Positions 10,798-22,050 of a stretch of DNA of 64,000 nucleotides are shown in pieces. The first letter of the stretch is position 1. Each line of letters starts with the position of its first letter. Where the stretch lies: assembly GCA_022494885.1 (NCBI GenBank), contig JAGVSM010001254.1, positions 1 to 64,000 on the forward strand, read 5' to 3'. This DNA is from Micrasema longulum. Taxonomy: Eukaryota > Arthropoda > Insecta > Trichoptera > Brachycentridae. Under the pieces are notes generated by a model, which saw nothing but the letters and a program-made list of their open reading frames with translations, did no database searches and had not been told where the DNA came from. The position numbers and the translations under genes were made by a program.

Positions 10798-10821
10798 CAA
10801 ATTCTGATATATCAGAATTTG
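10798..10821. repeat. perfect 24-bp palindrome
   Basis: Two 12-bp halves, CAAATTCTGATA and TATCAGAATTTG, are exact reverse complements with no spacer. No gene is near enough to suggest a terminator or operator role. Confidence 0.9.
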
Positions 10822-10824
10822 TTA

Positions 10825-11265
10825 TTAATTATGGCGCAACTAATAATAACCCAAATATCTAGAAAAGTTTTTAGGTACTATAAAACTCATATGCAAAGTT
10901 CGGTTTGAATTTTAGGAAACTAAAACCCCGTATATGGTAAAAGTTTTATTCTATTTTTATGAACGATCTTTGAATTTTATTGAAATATTTTGGAAGATTT
11001 CCAGCTAGATTCAAAATAAGTCAAGTCAACATCCCATCCTAAATCTTAACTCCAACATTTTCACCACATTTTATTGGGCACTATTCAGAGTTTCTGGTAC
11101 TTTCATGTTTTATGTTACCTTCGCTTTATTTTATTTATAAGTAGTGTCGCACATACAAAACTATTTTCAAAAGCATTTATTTATTTATATGTGTTTTTTT
11201 ATCTATGGTATTTAATTACTATTTCAGTCAGAGGCCTATCTAAGCCGTCGCGCGTTCCTGTTTCA
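10825..11265. other. no gene seen
   Basis: AT-rich. The short open frame at 11074-11328 has no recognisable domain. Confidence 0.45.
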
Positions 11266-11269
11266 CACG

Positions 11270-11620
11270 AGCAGTGCAAAAGGTCAATTCATTTTATGAT
11301 TTTTTTCCAGTTCTCAACTGCTGGATAAAAGCTTCTTCTAAACGGCTGCATTCTTTCCTATCACCCACTTTTATCATCCATGTTTTGCCGGCTATAGAGA
11401 CAATGTCTTCGACCCATCTTTTCTGTAGCCTTCCAAAACGTTTTTTGTTTACCTATGGTCTCCACTTTATTATTCTGGGTGTCCACCTGCCATCATTATG
11501 CCTCTCTAAGTATCCGACCCTCTGCCGTGTCAATTTTGCTGCACGATTCCTATCATATCCATACTCCGGTTCGACGCCTTTCTTTCAGTATCATCCCGTA
11601 TTAACTCTTATCTGCTGATT
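11270..11620 (-). pseudogene. LINE family 2 RT C-terminal end, second copy
   Basis: The minus strand gives RHNGRWTPRIIKWRP, then a stop, RFGRLQKRWVEDIVSIAGKT, and WMIKVGDRKECSRLEEAFIQ. This is the same tail as 5765-6360 (GRWTPRIIK and KECxxLEEA are shared) with different damage. The plus-strand frame at 11274-11618 is its shadow. Confidence 0.82.
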
Positions 11621-11639
11621 CAGGGCGTTTGCTTACTTC

Positions 11640-12830
11640 GTATCGTTGCCATTACGAATAGATTTCAATGTTGAAAACACGAATTGAAAATTTTCCAAGT
11701 GGTTAAAATTTTCTCGCCATGTGTTTTGACCCTTTTTATAGGTACGCAAAGTATACGGTTAGACCAATATAGCTGGACAAAAATCGAAATCAGAATTATG
11801 GGATTTTAAATGACTAAAAGTGACAGTTTAGAGATGTGTCAGCAAATAAAACATAATTTCGTTGATTCCACTCATTTTTTTTGGTTTTGAAAAAGTTTTT
11901 ATAGTAGTTAAATATTTTTTGCTGCTTTTCTTAAGCATGTCATGTCATACCATATATATGGGCTACAAACTTTTTTAAAAATTAAAAACGGAATGGCCCA
12001 CGCCCAGACGCTGTAGTCTTTGTGGGCATTTTTTCAAATTCCTGTTTTAGCTTAATTTTAAGATTTTTTTTTTCTGAAGTTTATTTTTGTAATTATATTT
12101 CTTTGTCAATAATATATGTATGGAAAAATAAACAAATAAAAAAAAAAAATTTTTTCTAGATTAAAAATGGATAATATTGCTTTTCATTAAAGGTAAGTTA
12201 GTTTGTGTTTGTCCATTTAGTCAACATAGGTATTGTCATATGATACTTAACGATACTTAAAAAAAATTGGCTTTAATCACAACAAATAAAAAATAAATAA
12301 ATAACCGTTAAACTTCCTCATTATATTCAACGACAGAGCGAAACCTTAAATTACGCACCTCTTCGTTACACGATTAGAATCCAAATTGCTGTTAACAATT
12401 TCTTCCGGAATACAGCAGATTTTTTAGTAGGGTGGTTTGTCCGCGAAAGAATTTAATTTGGGTGGTTTGAAGGGGAAAGGGAAAGGGTAAGGCGGTGTAA
12501 TTTGCACGTGACAGGAGCATAAATAATGAATCTCGCCTCTGGGATTCGAACCCGCGATCCTCGCTAAACGAACCTCTTTATTTATTGCTACATCCTAAAA
12601 AAGTCGAGATAAATGTATCTTCCTGTTTACCTACAAATTTCCATTAATTCATCGCAGAAGGAATAAATTTTGATTAAATTCTTGGGATTTTCGCAAAAAG
12701 TAAGCGGGGTACATTTCATTAGGGGTGGGCGGGTTAAGTTCGCTTCAATTTATTTCACATACCGACTTATTTATTTCACATACTGAATTCTTCAGGGTAC
12801 CCATGTGTTATGGAAAAGTGAAAATTCAGA
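11640..12830. other. no gene seen; one tRNA-like scrap
   Basis: AT-rich sequence with poly-A/T tracts near 12060-12170. Around 12540 GGGATTCGAACCCGCGATCC resembles an inverted tRNA B-box arm, probably a SINE fragment. The stretch 12310-12530 is less AT-rich and carries a short run of GGGAAAGGG repeats. No coding evidence. Confidence 0.45.
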
Positions 12831-12839
12831 GTGAAAAGA

Positions 12840-13040
12840 TTTGTATATTAACAATTTTATGAGTACGTTCAAATGTTGGCAGACTGGCTGGATTTTCCAC
12901 ACATGGAAGCGTTGAGGAAATGCTGATATTTAAAAATAGGAAATATAGTGAATTTTACACAGCGTGTAAGGTGACCACTTAAACCAGCCAATGACAGATC
13001 ATAAGCTCTGTAAATGCCCAGACTTCCATATTATCTTCTC
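12840..13040 (-). repeat. X repeat, copy 1 (inverted, partial)
   Basis: On the minus strand it carries the X core, a variant of GGCTTATGACCTGTCATTGG, preceded by GGAAGTCTGGGCATTTAC and followed by GGTTTAAGTGGTCACCTTAC. A piece matching the outer end of X (AGACTGGCTGGATTTT) lies to the left, near 12880. Confidence 0.7.
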
Positions 13041-13124
13041 AAAAATGTTTTTTTTCTTAGTTGCAACAAACTGAGATTTGTGTTTGTACTTAATTAAAAT
13101 AATAATAATTCAACATTATCATCA

Positions 13125-13400
13125 TTACTTTTCCACACCTAATGGTGCAAAGGGCACTGTATTGGTACACCAATCGCAGCGTATTTAGTTCATTTTTGTT
13201 ACATAAAGGTAGGATGTGTCTCGGACTCACGGATTAAAGGTCTGTGGTTCGAATTCTACTCTACCCCAACTTGATTCCCATTTTTAACAGTGAGTTTTGT
13301 ACAACTCGTTAAAAGTGGCCCCTTAAAATGAAATATTTTGGTAAAAAAAATTAATAATATTTGTCTTACGCTTCAGGTACGAGTCCAGTGCCTCGATTAT
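13125..13400 (-). mobile_element. SINE A, copy 2, split by SINE B
   Basis: The left part (13125-13212) carries the SINE A tail on the minus strand (GGTGTACCAATACAGTGCCC). The right part (about 13365-13400) resumes with the SINE A segment seen as TTCAGGTACCAGTCCAGG at 18475. Between them sits SINE B in the opposite orientation, so SINE A was already present when SINE B inserted. Confidence 0.75.
13213..13335 (+). mobile_element. SINE B, copy 2, nested in SINE A
   Basis: Plus-strand GTGTCTCGGACTCACGGATT, then a clear B box GTGGTTCGAATTC, CCCCAACTTGATTCC and a tail AACTCGTTAAAAGTGGCCCC. It matches the minus-strand copy at 10488-10630 along its length. Confidence 0.78.
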
Positions 13401-13404
13401 GAAC

Positions 13405-14880
13405 GCTATCTAACGGTAGAGACGGTTTACTTAACTTTTGTACTTTCTCTATCTAGCTCGATATGTTCTCCTTGCTTATCATCTCGGCATCATATTATGA
13501 TCGAATAGAACCAATGAATGACCACAAAGATTTAGTCCGCGTTCTTTACTCCATTAACATTTTAAATAGTTCTCATTGATATTTTAAATAGGCTTCTGTG
13601 GTAAAAAGTTCCAACTTCAAACCGATTATAAACTCGAATAAATCTCAATTCAAGCAAAAAATACTCGCTTGAACATGATTTTTATTTGAATTTTGACAAT
13701 TACCAAGACGGTATACTTAATGATCGTCTGTATTTATCTACTGAGCGATTTCAAGACCACTCTCGAAACGCACACTCAAAAAGATAGTAACACATGGGAA
13801 AATCTAATAACTAAAATATTTTTTTACAGTGGTATAATTTTACGGCAAGATACTCTCGTATGTTAAAAGGGCAGCATCTTGCTAGTTTGGCCACTGCATT
13901 CGGCTGCTCGTTTTCAAAACTGACAGTTATGTCGGAATTGAATTCGACTACAAAATTGACCTGTTTTTCTGTTATATTTTTAATAGGTTTTTAACGAAAA
14001 AAGTGCTGACCTAAGAACGATTAAAAATTAAAATAAATGGTAATTAAGGGAAAAATTTCTCGGTGAATATTTAATATATCCGATAAACGTATCGAGGGGT
14101 TCTAGACCCGTCGGCACAAACCGATGTACTTATATCAAAACTTTATGGTGGGGGAATCGGGGGTATCTTCATAATCCGTCGGGATAATTTTATCTTCAAC
14201 TTTAAAGTCATACTGAAGCTGCGCAACTTTAGTGCGTAGAAATGTGTACCGCGACGTATGCTTTCCCTTGTTTCATATCGATGTACCTACCTAAAACTTA
14301 AAGATGAAGGGTCGGTAGTGTATTTATCTTCAACTTTACCGTCATGGTGAAGGTATGACGTCCTTATCTTCCCATCATAATCAAGGCCCTGGTTGCGATG
14401 CTTTGCAGAACGAAGGCGTGTTTTTTAAAGGTTGTTTGTACCGCAATATTTCATCGTTTCTGGACTGGCCCCTGAAGCATTGGACTGATCAACTTACATT
14501 TATGTAAAAGATGACTTGTTGTGTAAGCAGTAAGTATCCAGCTAGGATTAATTTATCTTTCTTAACGCTGATTTACGCATGGAAAAACCCGTTCTTTTTT
14601 AAAATTAACGCGTAGTCAACCCATCTCAATAAGAACTCGAACAATATATTTACCTAAAACACTCGCGTTTCAGTGAAAATGATTCTCCCCATTAATGAAA
14701 TCATCAGGTTATATTATCTTTCATTCGTTCCTCTCCTTTCTTTTATAATTGACCCATAATTCTTTGCCCTTCGTAAGAGCTTTGAGCTTACTGTACTCGA
14801 GAAAAATAAGTGTCTCTTTGCTAGGTTCTTATAAAACAAATAAGATATTTTCGATTGATTAAAATGAACTTATTTCCAGG
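13405..14880. other. no gene seen; single-copy island near 14080-14430
   Basis: Mostly AT-rich and without ORFs or shared repeats. Between about 14080 and 14430 GC rises and the sequence looks unique (GGTTCTAGACCCGTCGGCAC). It contains a loosely repeated TATCTTCAACTTTA motif (near 14190 and 14325). Candidate regulatory DNA by exclusion. Confidence 0.35.
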
Positions 14881-14889
14881 TCTGCTTTT

Positions 14890-15360
14890 ATTTTGGCTAC
14901 ATTCAATAATACTCCTTTGAAGAAAAATATTTGGCTTTTAGTAACGAGACTAGTATTTCAATGGATACCAAAAAAAGTTGAGGAAGGGGCGCTTACAAAA
15001 CCGCGTTGTGTTTCAAGCGAAGCTCGAAAATATCATAATACTTTTATACACATAGAAATATTCGATGTATATAAAAAAAAACATATTTTTATTTTATTTA
15101 CATAAACGGCAAATCTGCCTTTTACAAACATTTATAATACTACATATTTGGCTTAATTTAAAAATAAAAATAAATTATATAAATTTCTTTATACCCAAGA
15201 TTTATATAAAAAAAATTAACATAAAAATTATACAGCATATTCAGTAGAAAATTTAAAAAATAAAACATTCTACAATAATGCAACAAGAAAATCATAAGTA
15301 ATAGTACTTTATAGAAAGTGAACAAAAAACTATATATATTGTGAAATGCATGAATAAATA
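14890..15360. other. no gene seen
   Basis: Extremely AT-rich. The open frames here are Ile/Lys/Phe strings set by composition. The stretch ends in a TGAATAAATAAATA run just before the LINE remnant. Confidence 0.5.
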
Positions 15361-15364
15361 AATA

Positions 15365-15720
15365 TAATTACCATTCACCATCTTTGAAAAAGGTTAAAAG
15401 GTTTGTTCTATAGGAACAATACCCTACATTAAATATATCAGATACGTGGGAATAACTATTGCCGAGTTCATGAAGTCTATTTAACACGGCATTACAAGTA
15501 TACACTGTCGGTGAATTGTTGCTACAAAACGGTGGCACCTGTATAGTCATTCTTCCAGGCACCCTGAAGTTGATGAGAGATAATAGTTCAGGACAATCCC
15601 ATATTGAATTTACAATTTTAAATAAATTTAAAAGGTTTATAATTTTTCTTCTATCGTTAAGATTTATATCCGATACATATAGAAAATTTATCTTTATTTA
15701 ATGTGAATATTACTTAAGGG
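15365..15720 (-). pseudogene. LINE C-terminal end (family 5/6 type)
   Basis: The minus-strand frame includes VPGRMTIQVPPFCSNNSPTV and later LNRLHELGNS, with INLRVP-type sequence just upstream. The order (VPxRxxR, xFxxxxxRTN/xxSPxNR, NxL) resembles the short conserved region after the RT domain in several insect LINEs, including the copy at 54860-56710. No polymerase motifs. Low sequence conservation limits confidence. Confidence 0.5.
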
Positions 15721-15724
15721 AAAC

Positions 15725-16270
15725 AGACGTTAAAAATTTTATTAAAATTGGTTGAAATATAGAAATCAAAACAATAATAAGTCTTTTTTTAAATTTTTTG
15801 AAATTTTATTTTCTCATAAAAACAAAACACATTATAAAATTTATACAATGGTTACAATATAGAAATACATATCGGTAGAAATACATATATACATTAAATG
15901 TGTCTCAATTACATTATGAGTAAAACTTTGTATTATTATAACATAATAATATCTACTCTAAGTGATAGTTTTAGTCACAAAAAAAATGTGTATCTGTTTT
16001 ACTATTGTACATGTTAGTGAGGGTGAGTATATATATTTAGGGTGTGTATATGTATATGGGTGTGAGAGTATTGTATGTATGCGAAAGTGTGTAGTGAATA
16101 ATAGTAGCCTTATTGAACATTGATTATCAAAAAAATATCTCTTTTTTAAACCTTAATGAAGAAACCGATCAACCACCTTATCGATCGATGTAAAATTGTT
16201 AAGATTGTTAAGAACGCTCCGGCCTAAAATCCAAATTTTAAAATATGTTTAAAAAGTTTAAAAAAAACAA
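15725..16270. other. no gene seen; TG/TA-rich simple sequence
   Basis: AT-rich. Around 16020-16095 are degenerate GT/AT repeats (GGGTGTGTATATGTATATGG). Confidence 0.5.
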
Positions 16271-16274
16271 TAAA

Positions 16275-16298
16275 TCTACTACTACTACTACTACTACC
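16275..16298. repeat. (CTA)n microsatellite, tail of a LINE
   Basis: Eight CTA units directly abut the 3' end of the minus-strand LINE family 1 copy. On the element's own strand this is a (TAG)n tail, the kind of short tandem tail that several LINE clades use instead of poly-A. Confidence 0.85.
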
Positions 16299-16299
16299 A

Positions 16300-17100
16300 T
16301 CACGCCATTTCCCCGTAGGGGTAGGCAGAGAGAATGGACTGCCACACACGTCTATTCTGGCATACAATCCTAGCCTCTTCCACATTCATACATCTTGTCA
16401 TACATGCCCTTCGGTTCTGTCTGCTTTTGACATGACCAGACTTATGATTTTGGTTTATCTGATCATGCCACGTCTTCCTTGGTCGTCCTCGTCTAACGTT
16501 GCCGTTCATTTTTGCCATATATACTTGTTTTACCATTCTCTCGTCGTCCATTCGTTCTACGTGACCAAACCATCTCAGAGACCCTCCTTAATCTTATCAA
16601 TTATGCTTGTCTTAGATTTACACTCTCGCCTGATTTCATCATTCGTAACCCTGTCATACATTGATTTCCCACACATTCGTCTAAGAGATCGCATTTCAAC
16701 CGCGTTCACTCGGCTTTCATCCTTTCTCTGCCAGTTCCATGTTTCACTTCCATACATAAGTGTTGGGACTAAACTCCGTTGTGCACTGCCAGTTTAGCTT
16801 CGATTGACATATTTTTATTAGAAATTACTGTGCTTAGTGCTCCGTTCATTTTGTTGCCCGCATTCACTCTTCTTCCAACATCTTTTTCTACTCTTCCATC
16901 TCTTGAAAACATGCTTCCCAGGTACACAAATTCTTCTACTTGCTCGAGACATTCGTTGTTTACATTTATTATGTAGTCAGTAACCTCACTATTCATTTCA
17001 AATACCATCACTTTTGACTTGCTTTCGTTCATCGCCAATTCGCTCTCCAGGCATACATCATACATTCTAGAGACTATTTGCTGCAAATCAGCCTTGCTGC
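16300..17100 (-). pseudogene. LINE family 1 RT C-terminal region, frameshifted
   Basis: The minus strand, in three frame segments: MYDVCLESELAMNESKSKVM then FVYLGSMFSRDGRVEKDV (17086-16769), MYGSETWNWQRKDESRVNAV and RSLRRMCGKSMYDRV (16757-16575), then WFGHVERMDDERM, RRGRPRKTWHDQI and RRACMTRCMNVEEARIVC to a stop at 16300. This is the part of a non-LTR reverse transcriptase after the YADD motif, with the typical FVYLG, MYGSE, WFGHVERM and GRPRKTW landmarks. Two frameshifts break it, and the YADD region itself is missing (5' truncation). Six fragments of this family lie in the window plus a 3' scrap. Confidence 0.9.
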
Positions 17101-17142
17101 TACAATAAATCCATATACATGTATATTTGTAAGTACTTATTA

Positions 17143-17235
17143 TTCACAGGGATCTGTCACAATAGATATTCACAGGCCGCAGTGACGTCGGGAGCTTGAA
17201 TAGCACTGACCCCCCCTCTCTAAGAAAAAGAATAA
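17143..17235 (+). mobile_element. SINE Z, partial copy 3
   Basis: GCCGCAGTGACGTCGGGAGC, then TTGAATAGCACTGACC and a tail CTAAGAAAAAGAATAAG match the right end of the copy at 45735-46055. Only the 3' third is present. Confidence 0.7.
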
Positions 17236-17436
17236 GCACTCACTTACACACATATATATAATGAGACAATGCATGCACCTTTAATATTTAGGATGATTAT
17301 TTTAGAACATCAATAATGAAGTTCATATAAAATGAATATAAAAAAAATAGGTTTGTGTATAAATTGGAATAATCTTTACAAAACTGCCTTTTTTATGAAC
17401 CATAATAAACCGTACAAAATAATGAAATAAAGATAT

Positions 17437-17850
17437 ACATTACTAAAAGGCGGACTTGTTGCAATTTCTTACAGTCTAACCAATAATACAATAAAATTAG
17501 ACAGCGGAGAGACATCGTGGTTTAATATTCCGAAAGGAGTCAAACAGGGATGTGTAATGTTACCATGGTTGTTCAACATATACATCGATAACTATATGAA
17601 AGAACTGAAAGATTTAAGAATGGGAGCAAAAATGAGTGGTATAACTGTTAACTGTCTTCTGTATGCGGATGATGCCGTGCTTCTTGCTAGCAGCAAAGAA
17701 GATCTTCAATTCTTGGTAACAAAAGTCTACGATGTATGCAAGAAAAGCGATTTGCTTATGAATGTTGATAAATCGAGAGTGATGGTTTTTGAAAGGGACG
17801 AAAATATAACTAAATGAGAGATCAGCGTGAACGGAATTGATTAGACCGTT
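17437..17850 (+). pseudogene. LINE family 1 RT fragment with the YADD site
   Basis: The plus strand reads ETSWFNIPKGVKQGCVMLPW, then LFNIYIDNYMKELKDL, LLYADDAVLLASSKEDLQ and LLMNVDKSRVMVFE. The GVKQGCVMxPWLF and LLYADD motifs are the core of the polymerase palm, YADD holding two metal-binding Asp residues. The frame is open for at least 86 codons (from 17557) and ends at a stop at 17815. There is no fingers region upstream and no C-terminal tail downstream, so it is an internal fragment. It points away from the minus-strand copy at 16300-17100. Confidence 0.9.
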
Positions 17851-18069
17851 AACTTTAAATAAACACTGAGCACCATGACTAATATTTCATTTTTACCGTT
17901 ACTTTTTTCATTACTTTTTATTTAATTTACATTGTTTTTTTTGTTTAAGTAATAACCAGTGGAACCTTTATTTCAGAGGCTTGTTCAGCAGGTGGGATAG
18001 AGGGAATATGGAATGATGCAATGAAAAATACACAACACCCAGACCAATTGAGAAAAAAATCTTCCTTTG

Positions 18070-18155
18070 ATTTTTTTTCTTGCAACCAGCGGGAATCAAA
18101 CTAGCGACGCCAGTTTCACAATTGACAATCTTATCAACTGCGCCACGGTGCCTGT
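18070..18155 (-). mobile_element. tRNA-derived SINE D, copy 2
   Basis: On the minus strand the A box GTGGCGCAGTTGATAAGA and, about 35 nt on, AGTTTGATTCCCGC form a good pol III internal promoter. It resembles 4612-4685 (both have GTGAAAxTGGCGTC between the boxes). The head is closer to a tRNA than most copies here, but no complete acceptor stem is visible. Confidence 0.65.
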
Positions 18156-18179
18156 CAATCATCTTCTGTCATCGTTCTC

Positions 18180-18625
18180 TTTCTCGACTTAATGGTGCAT
18201 AGAGCACTGTATTTGTACACAAATAGCAGAAGGGTGATCGGTCTATAATAAAAAAAAACGCGAGTCTTTTGCAAACAACGAATTTTTTGAAAAAAAAACA
18301 TTTGCCGTTCGTTCTCTAAGAATAATAATGGTTTTTGTAATGTGTGGATCTGAAAAGAGACCACAAGACTTTAAAACAGATACGGGTAAATGGGTGGGTC
18401 TTTCAATGGTACACAAAAAGCAGTGTATAATGATCATTCTTGTTACACGAAGGTAAGCTGATCAGTTTTACACTTCAGGTACCAGTCCAGGGACTATGAA
18501 ATATTTTAGTGTAAATACAGGTGAAAAAAAAAACACATTTTATGCCAATCATGTCGGGAATCGTACGCGAGCCCTCTCGCGTGGTAGGCAAACGCGCGGA
18601 CCACTACACCACGAGGCCGACTATA
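18180..18625 (-). mobile_element. SINE A, copy 3, with a duplicated tail piece
   Basis: On the minus strand the tRNA-like head (about 18620-18550) has CTCGTGGTGTAGTGGTCCG (A box) and CACGCGAGAGGGCTCGCG. The body follows to CCCTGGACTGGTACCTGAAG near 18480 and the tail near 18410-18470. A second stretch of tail (AGTGCTCTATGCACCATTAA) lies at about 18190-18220, so the 3' part appears twice, either as a separate older copy or as a rearrangement. Confidence 0.7.
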
Positions 18626-18869
18626 AATTATACCACATAGTGAAAAATGTTATTACAATATTTCAAAACAAAGCTCCGAGAATAATTCCGAGAAAAAAAA
18701 CAGGTACACATGGGTAAAGTCGATGTTAAATTAAATAAAAATACCACCATATTTTACACAGAGAATACCTTAAAATGACAAATATACATATAATTAGGGT
18801 TAAACATTAAAATTAAATATATAAATTACAATTTATTATGCAATACTATAATTAATTCCTCCATTTACC

Positions 18870-19140
18870 CCACGAGCGTTTCCTTCCCACATAAACGCGT
18901 TTTCTCACCCGAGGGTGAGGCGGTGAGGCGGTGAGGCGGTGGGGGTGATGGGACAGCGCGATAGCCGCCAGGAGAAGATGTAAAGATAGGAGAGGTGAAT
19001 GGATTAGTGACCAAAGGTGAGAGGAACTTCGGATCTACTAATTACGGCGGTCCGGCAGGGAGAACTTTCTATGGCTATTAGTTAAATAACATCGCGTAAC
19101 GAACTTTCTCGAAGGTCTTTGAAGGGTCCGGAGTAAATAA
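18870..19140. other. GC-rich island with an 8-bp tandem
   Basis: Contains three GTGAGGCG units (18916-18939) and a GC-rich block (GACAGCGCGATAGCCGCCAG) unlike the flanks. No ORF or shared repeat. Candidate host regulatory DNA. Confidence 0.35.
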
Positions 19141-19149
19141 TATCTATAT

Positions 19150-19560
19150 ATTGATGTTTTTTGTAAATAATTCTCGACAAAACTCCATAGCCAGTGATTT
19201 GATCAAGAATGCTTTAAGTATGTCCGAATGCTTGCAGGCTGCCTGGATTTCCTTCCTAGGGAGTTATTTAGATGTAACTTTGATGGAACAGAGAGGAAAA
19301 ACATTTTTGACAGAGGAATATGGAAGTCTAGGCATTTATAGGGCTTAAGACCTGTCATTGGCTGATTTACGTGGCCATTTAACACAATGTGTAACATTCA
19401 TCATTTTGCCTATGCTCCAACATCCACATTTCCCCAATTCTTCCATCTGTTGACTTTTGAGAAGGAATAGAGCTGAAACCTTTGTCATATGGGTGAGATT
19501 CATCCGGCTGAATCAATTCATCTACTAAAACCATAAGAATGATAATATTTATTTTTTCAA
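19150..19560 (+). repeat. X repeat, copy 2
   Basis: Contains the outer-end motif GGATTTCCTTCCTAGGGAGT at 19249, then GGAAGTCTAGGCATTTATAG, GCTTAAGACCTGTCATTGGC and the body down to GTGAGATTCATCCGGCTGAA. It has the same order as copies 3-6 and is one of the longest here. Confidence 0.8.
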
Positions 19561-19724
19561 ACAAGAAAAACCTCCGTTATTTTGGTTTTCTTTTTCCAAT
19601 TTAGAAGTTTGTGAAGGTGGGTTGTTTTGGCATGATGATATCCTGATGTCCTGCCATCTTTTCGGCAGCCTTTTTGTTAATCTCCTACTGCATGCTTTCA
19701 AGCCTTAGCAATTTTTGTAAGTCT

Positions 19725-19935
19725 CGTATCTTTAATGCAATCCACATGGTAAGAAACGCCTACTGCTTCTTCTCCTATTCACTATGTCTTCAACTCTACA
19801 GACATACCTTAGTATCGCATTTGTGATCCGATCTCTGAGAATTCTGCCTGAAATGGATTGTTGGGTTCTCCTTTCCACCACACTGAGAAGATTTTTTGTC
19901 CAGTTGGTATCGGCTCTCACTTCCATTTAGTTAAC
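19725..19935 (-). pseudogene. LINE RT C-terminal fragment (family 2-like)
   Basis: The minus-strand frame 19926-19732 reads ILRDRITNAILRYVCRVEDI then VNRRRSSRRF, like the SLRDRIRNEEIRRRTxVxDI stretch that precedes WQWAGH in family 2. Upstream and downstream parts are missing. Confidence 0.6.
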
Positions 19936-20179
19936 GTGCTTTATATCCTGACCCCACTTCAAGTTAGTTTGTGTTTGTTTGTCTAAATAGTGTCTCACAA
20001 GAAGCCAGTCACAGCTGTCGTTTTATTAGTTTATGCTCGTACGTAACTTTGTTGGACCCTGTTGCTTAAGATTTCTAAACCAAGGCAAGTGAATCGTATG
20101 ACTAGCTCAATAAGTACATTAACAATGATCAGTTTGCATCTAAGTGGCTCTTATTTTCGAGTTTTTATTATTATTTGTT

Positions 20180-20620
20180 ATAGGCAGGCAGCTTTTGCTG
20201 ATGTGCCTATGTCTCTTTGCACTGCCTTTTGTCTGCGTTTTTCTTCCTTAAAATAAGCATCCAAACGGTTTTTGAACCGGTTGAACAAAATGGAATTGAC
20301 AACTAGACTTGATTATTTATTCTAGTCTGAAACTACCCTTTGATTAGATTGAGGTGGAATTGGGAACGATAGAGCTTCCAGTTATGACTCCGTGAATTTG
20401 TGTTGGGATTTAATTGATACATCTCATGCAGGGGGCAGTCATAGTAATTATTGAGTATCTTGTAAGTTTCAATTAAGTCCCCTCTATGCCGTTGATCTTC
20501 CGATGATGTAAGTCCTAGTGTTTTTAATTTACCATGGTAAGGCATCCTTTTGAGTAATTTGGGAATTTTTGTAGCACATTTTTGGACTTTTTCCAATAGC
20601 TCGATGTCTTTGGTTAATTA
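20180..20620 (-). pseudogene. CR1/Rex-like LINE RT C-terminal end
   Basis: The minus strand reads KVQKCATKIPKLLKRMPYHG, KLKTLGLTSSEDQRHRGDLI, ETYKILNNYYD and, after a frameshift near 20335, FNRFKNRLDAYFKEEKRRQ. The series (E-x-VQ-x-x-ATK, L-x-x-LGL-x-x-L-x-x-RR-x-RGDLI, ETYKILN, FK-x-RLD) is a well-known tail of CR1-group LINE proteins. There is no polymerase core, so the copy is 5'-truncated. One frameshift. Confidence 0.88.
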
Positions 20621-20699
20621 GTGCCTTCATACTTGATATCTATATTTTATTAAAATTGTTTTTTTATTTATAAAAATTATCGAATTGTATTTTTTAGAA

Positions 20700-21130
20700 A
20701 CATGGTGAAATGTCTAGGGCATTTTCTGAAGATTGTCTTTGTTTTCTGTTAATATTGCGGCGTCGTCATCATAACACACTATATATTATTGATTTTTTTA
20801 TTTTTATTGTAACTCATTCCCAAGTCATCTCTTGTATTATTTTATACAAACAAATTTTAAAAAGGAAAGGACTGAGACTGTTTCCTTGTTTGACAACGGT
20901 TGCCTTAAGTATTTTTTTTGTTAGTTCTCCGTTTGCCCTGATGCATTTCTACCCAATTTTGTTAATACTTTAAAGGGTTTTGTTTATACTATTAATGCAG
21001 GAATATCATATTCCCTCATATTAATGCTATCCTCCATCAAAACTTTGTCAAAAGCGTCAGTCAAATCTATAGTACATACCATTGTTGTCTAATGATCTAT
21101 TTGACTTCTTTATTTTTAAAATTGATACTT
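20700..21130 (-). pseudogene. LINE reverse-transcriptase core remnant
   Basis: The minus strand shows, in different frames: DLTDAFDKVLMED near 21060 (finger/palm motif with an Asp), a GVKQGNSLSPFLFNLY-like series near 20880, and YDDDAAILTENKDNLQKM near 20730-20780, a variant of the YADD active-site box. Many stops and frameshifts. It is the only fragment besides family 1 and the 54.9-kb copy that keeps polymerase-core motifs. Whether it belongs with the tail at 20180-20620 (same strand, just downstream) is possible but unproven. Confidence 0.65.
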
Positions 21131-21149
21131 TTTCGGGATTCATAAAGAA

Positions 21150-21660
21150 GAGAGATTGAATATCTGGAATATTTGGCGCATGAGGACTTCGCTCAACTCT
21201 CGGGCGGAGACAGGGAGGCAGAGGTGAGACAGGTTAGAGAGCTCGAAGGGACGTTACAATCCGTTAAACCCTAGAGTGGGTCACCGTGCACTTGGGAGTG
21301 GCATCCGAAGGGAATTTCCCTAAAGTTACCATGCACAGAGTGGTTCAATTTTCATTTTTAATCGATTTTCCACTCATAATCTCAACCCCAGGAATGGTAG
21401 CTCGACTGGAAAGTCTCATAATATCTAGTGAAAAGAGCTTTACAAGTTTTCTTGGACTAGTTAGAAGATAATCAAGAGGTGGTGAAATAGTAGGTTGAAC
21501 CGCCAATCGTCCTATTGCTACCCCATGTACATTGCATATACCTAGGCTTTATTCCAAGGGCGCGTTGAAAATGCTTGTGCTGCCATCTAGCGGTGGACAC
21601 CGTTAGTAGTATACTACCCTAAAATCTATCCCTTCAAAATCTGGCGAATCTTCAGATTGT
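21150..21660. other. single-copy sequence, no gene seen
   Basis: Moderate GC (CTCGGGCGGAGACAGGGAGG), with no similarity to other parts of the window. The 61-codon frame at 21286-21471 has no recognisable motif. Confidence 0.35.
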
Positions 21661-21734
21661 AACTCATCCTGTATCAATATAAATAAATAAAATATCAAAT
21701 GTAGTTGAAAAATGACCATCACATAAATGTGTTT

Positions 21735-22050
21735 CAGTTCTACATACCCAAAATGCTCCAACATAACACAACAGGAAGAAGAACATTTAGAGAAAGTAAT
21801 ATAGTAAGTCTAGGCATCTACAGGGCTTACGACCTGTCATTGGCTGCTTTTGGTGACCATTTTACACACACAGTATAACATTCACCATTCTGCCCATATT
21901 TTAACATCTATATTTTACTTCAATTATTTCATCTCTTGATGTTAGTGAAGTTAAAGAGCCGAAACCCTTATGCGGGTGAGATTCATCTAATTGAATTATT
22001 TCACGTACATACCAGGCAACGCTTGAAAATGTTATTTTTTCAATTTCTAT
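21735..22050 (+). repeat. X repeat, copy 3
   Basis: Begins in AACACAACAGGAAGAAGAAC (inner part of the X terminal repeat), continues AAGTCTAGGCATCTACAGGG, CTTACGACCTGTCATTGGCT and runs to CTTGAAAATGTTATTTTTTC. Very similar to copy 4, 500 bp downstream in the same orientation. Confidence 0.82.

Noticed and set aside
16300..17850. Opposed family 1 fragments as a single insertion made by twin priming
   Set aside because: The arrangement fits (3' part minus, 5' part inverted). But the ~33 residues present in both halves (MYDVCLESELAMN versus VYDVCKKSDLLMN) are only about half identical, so they come from different copies or subfamilies.
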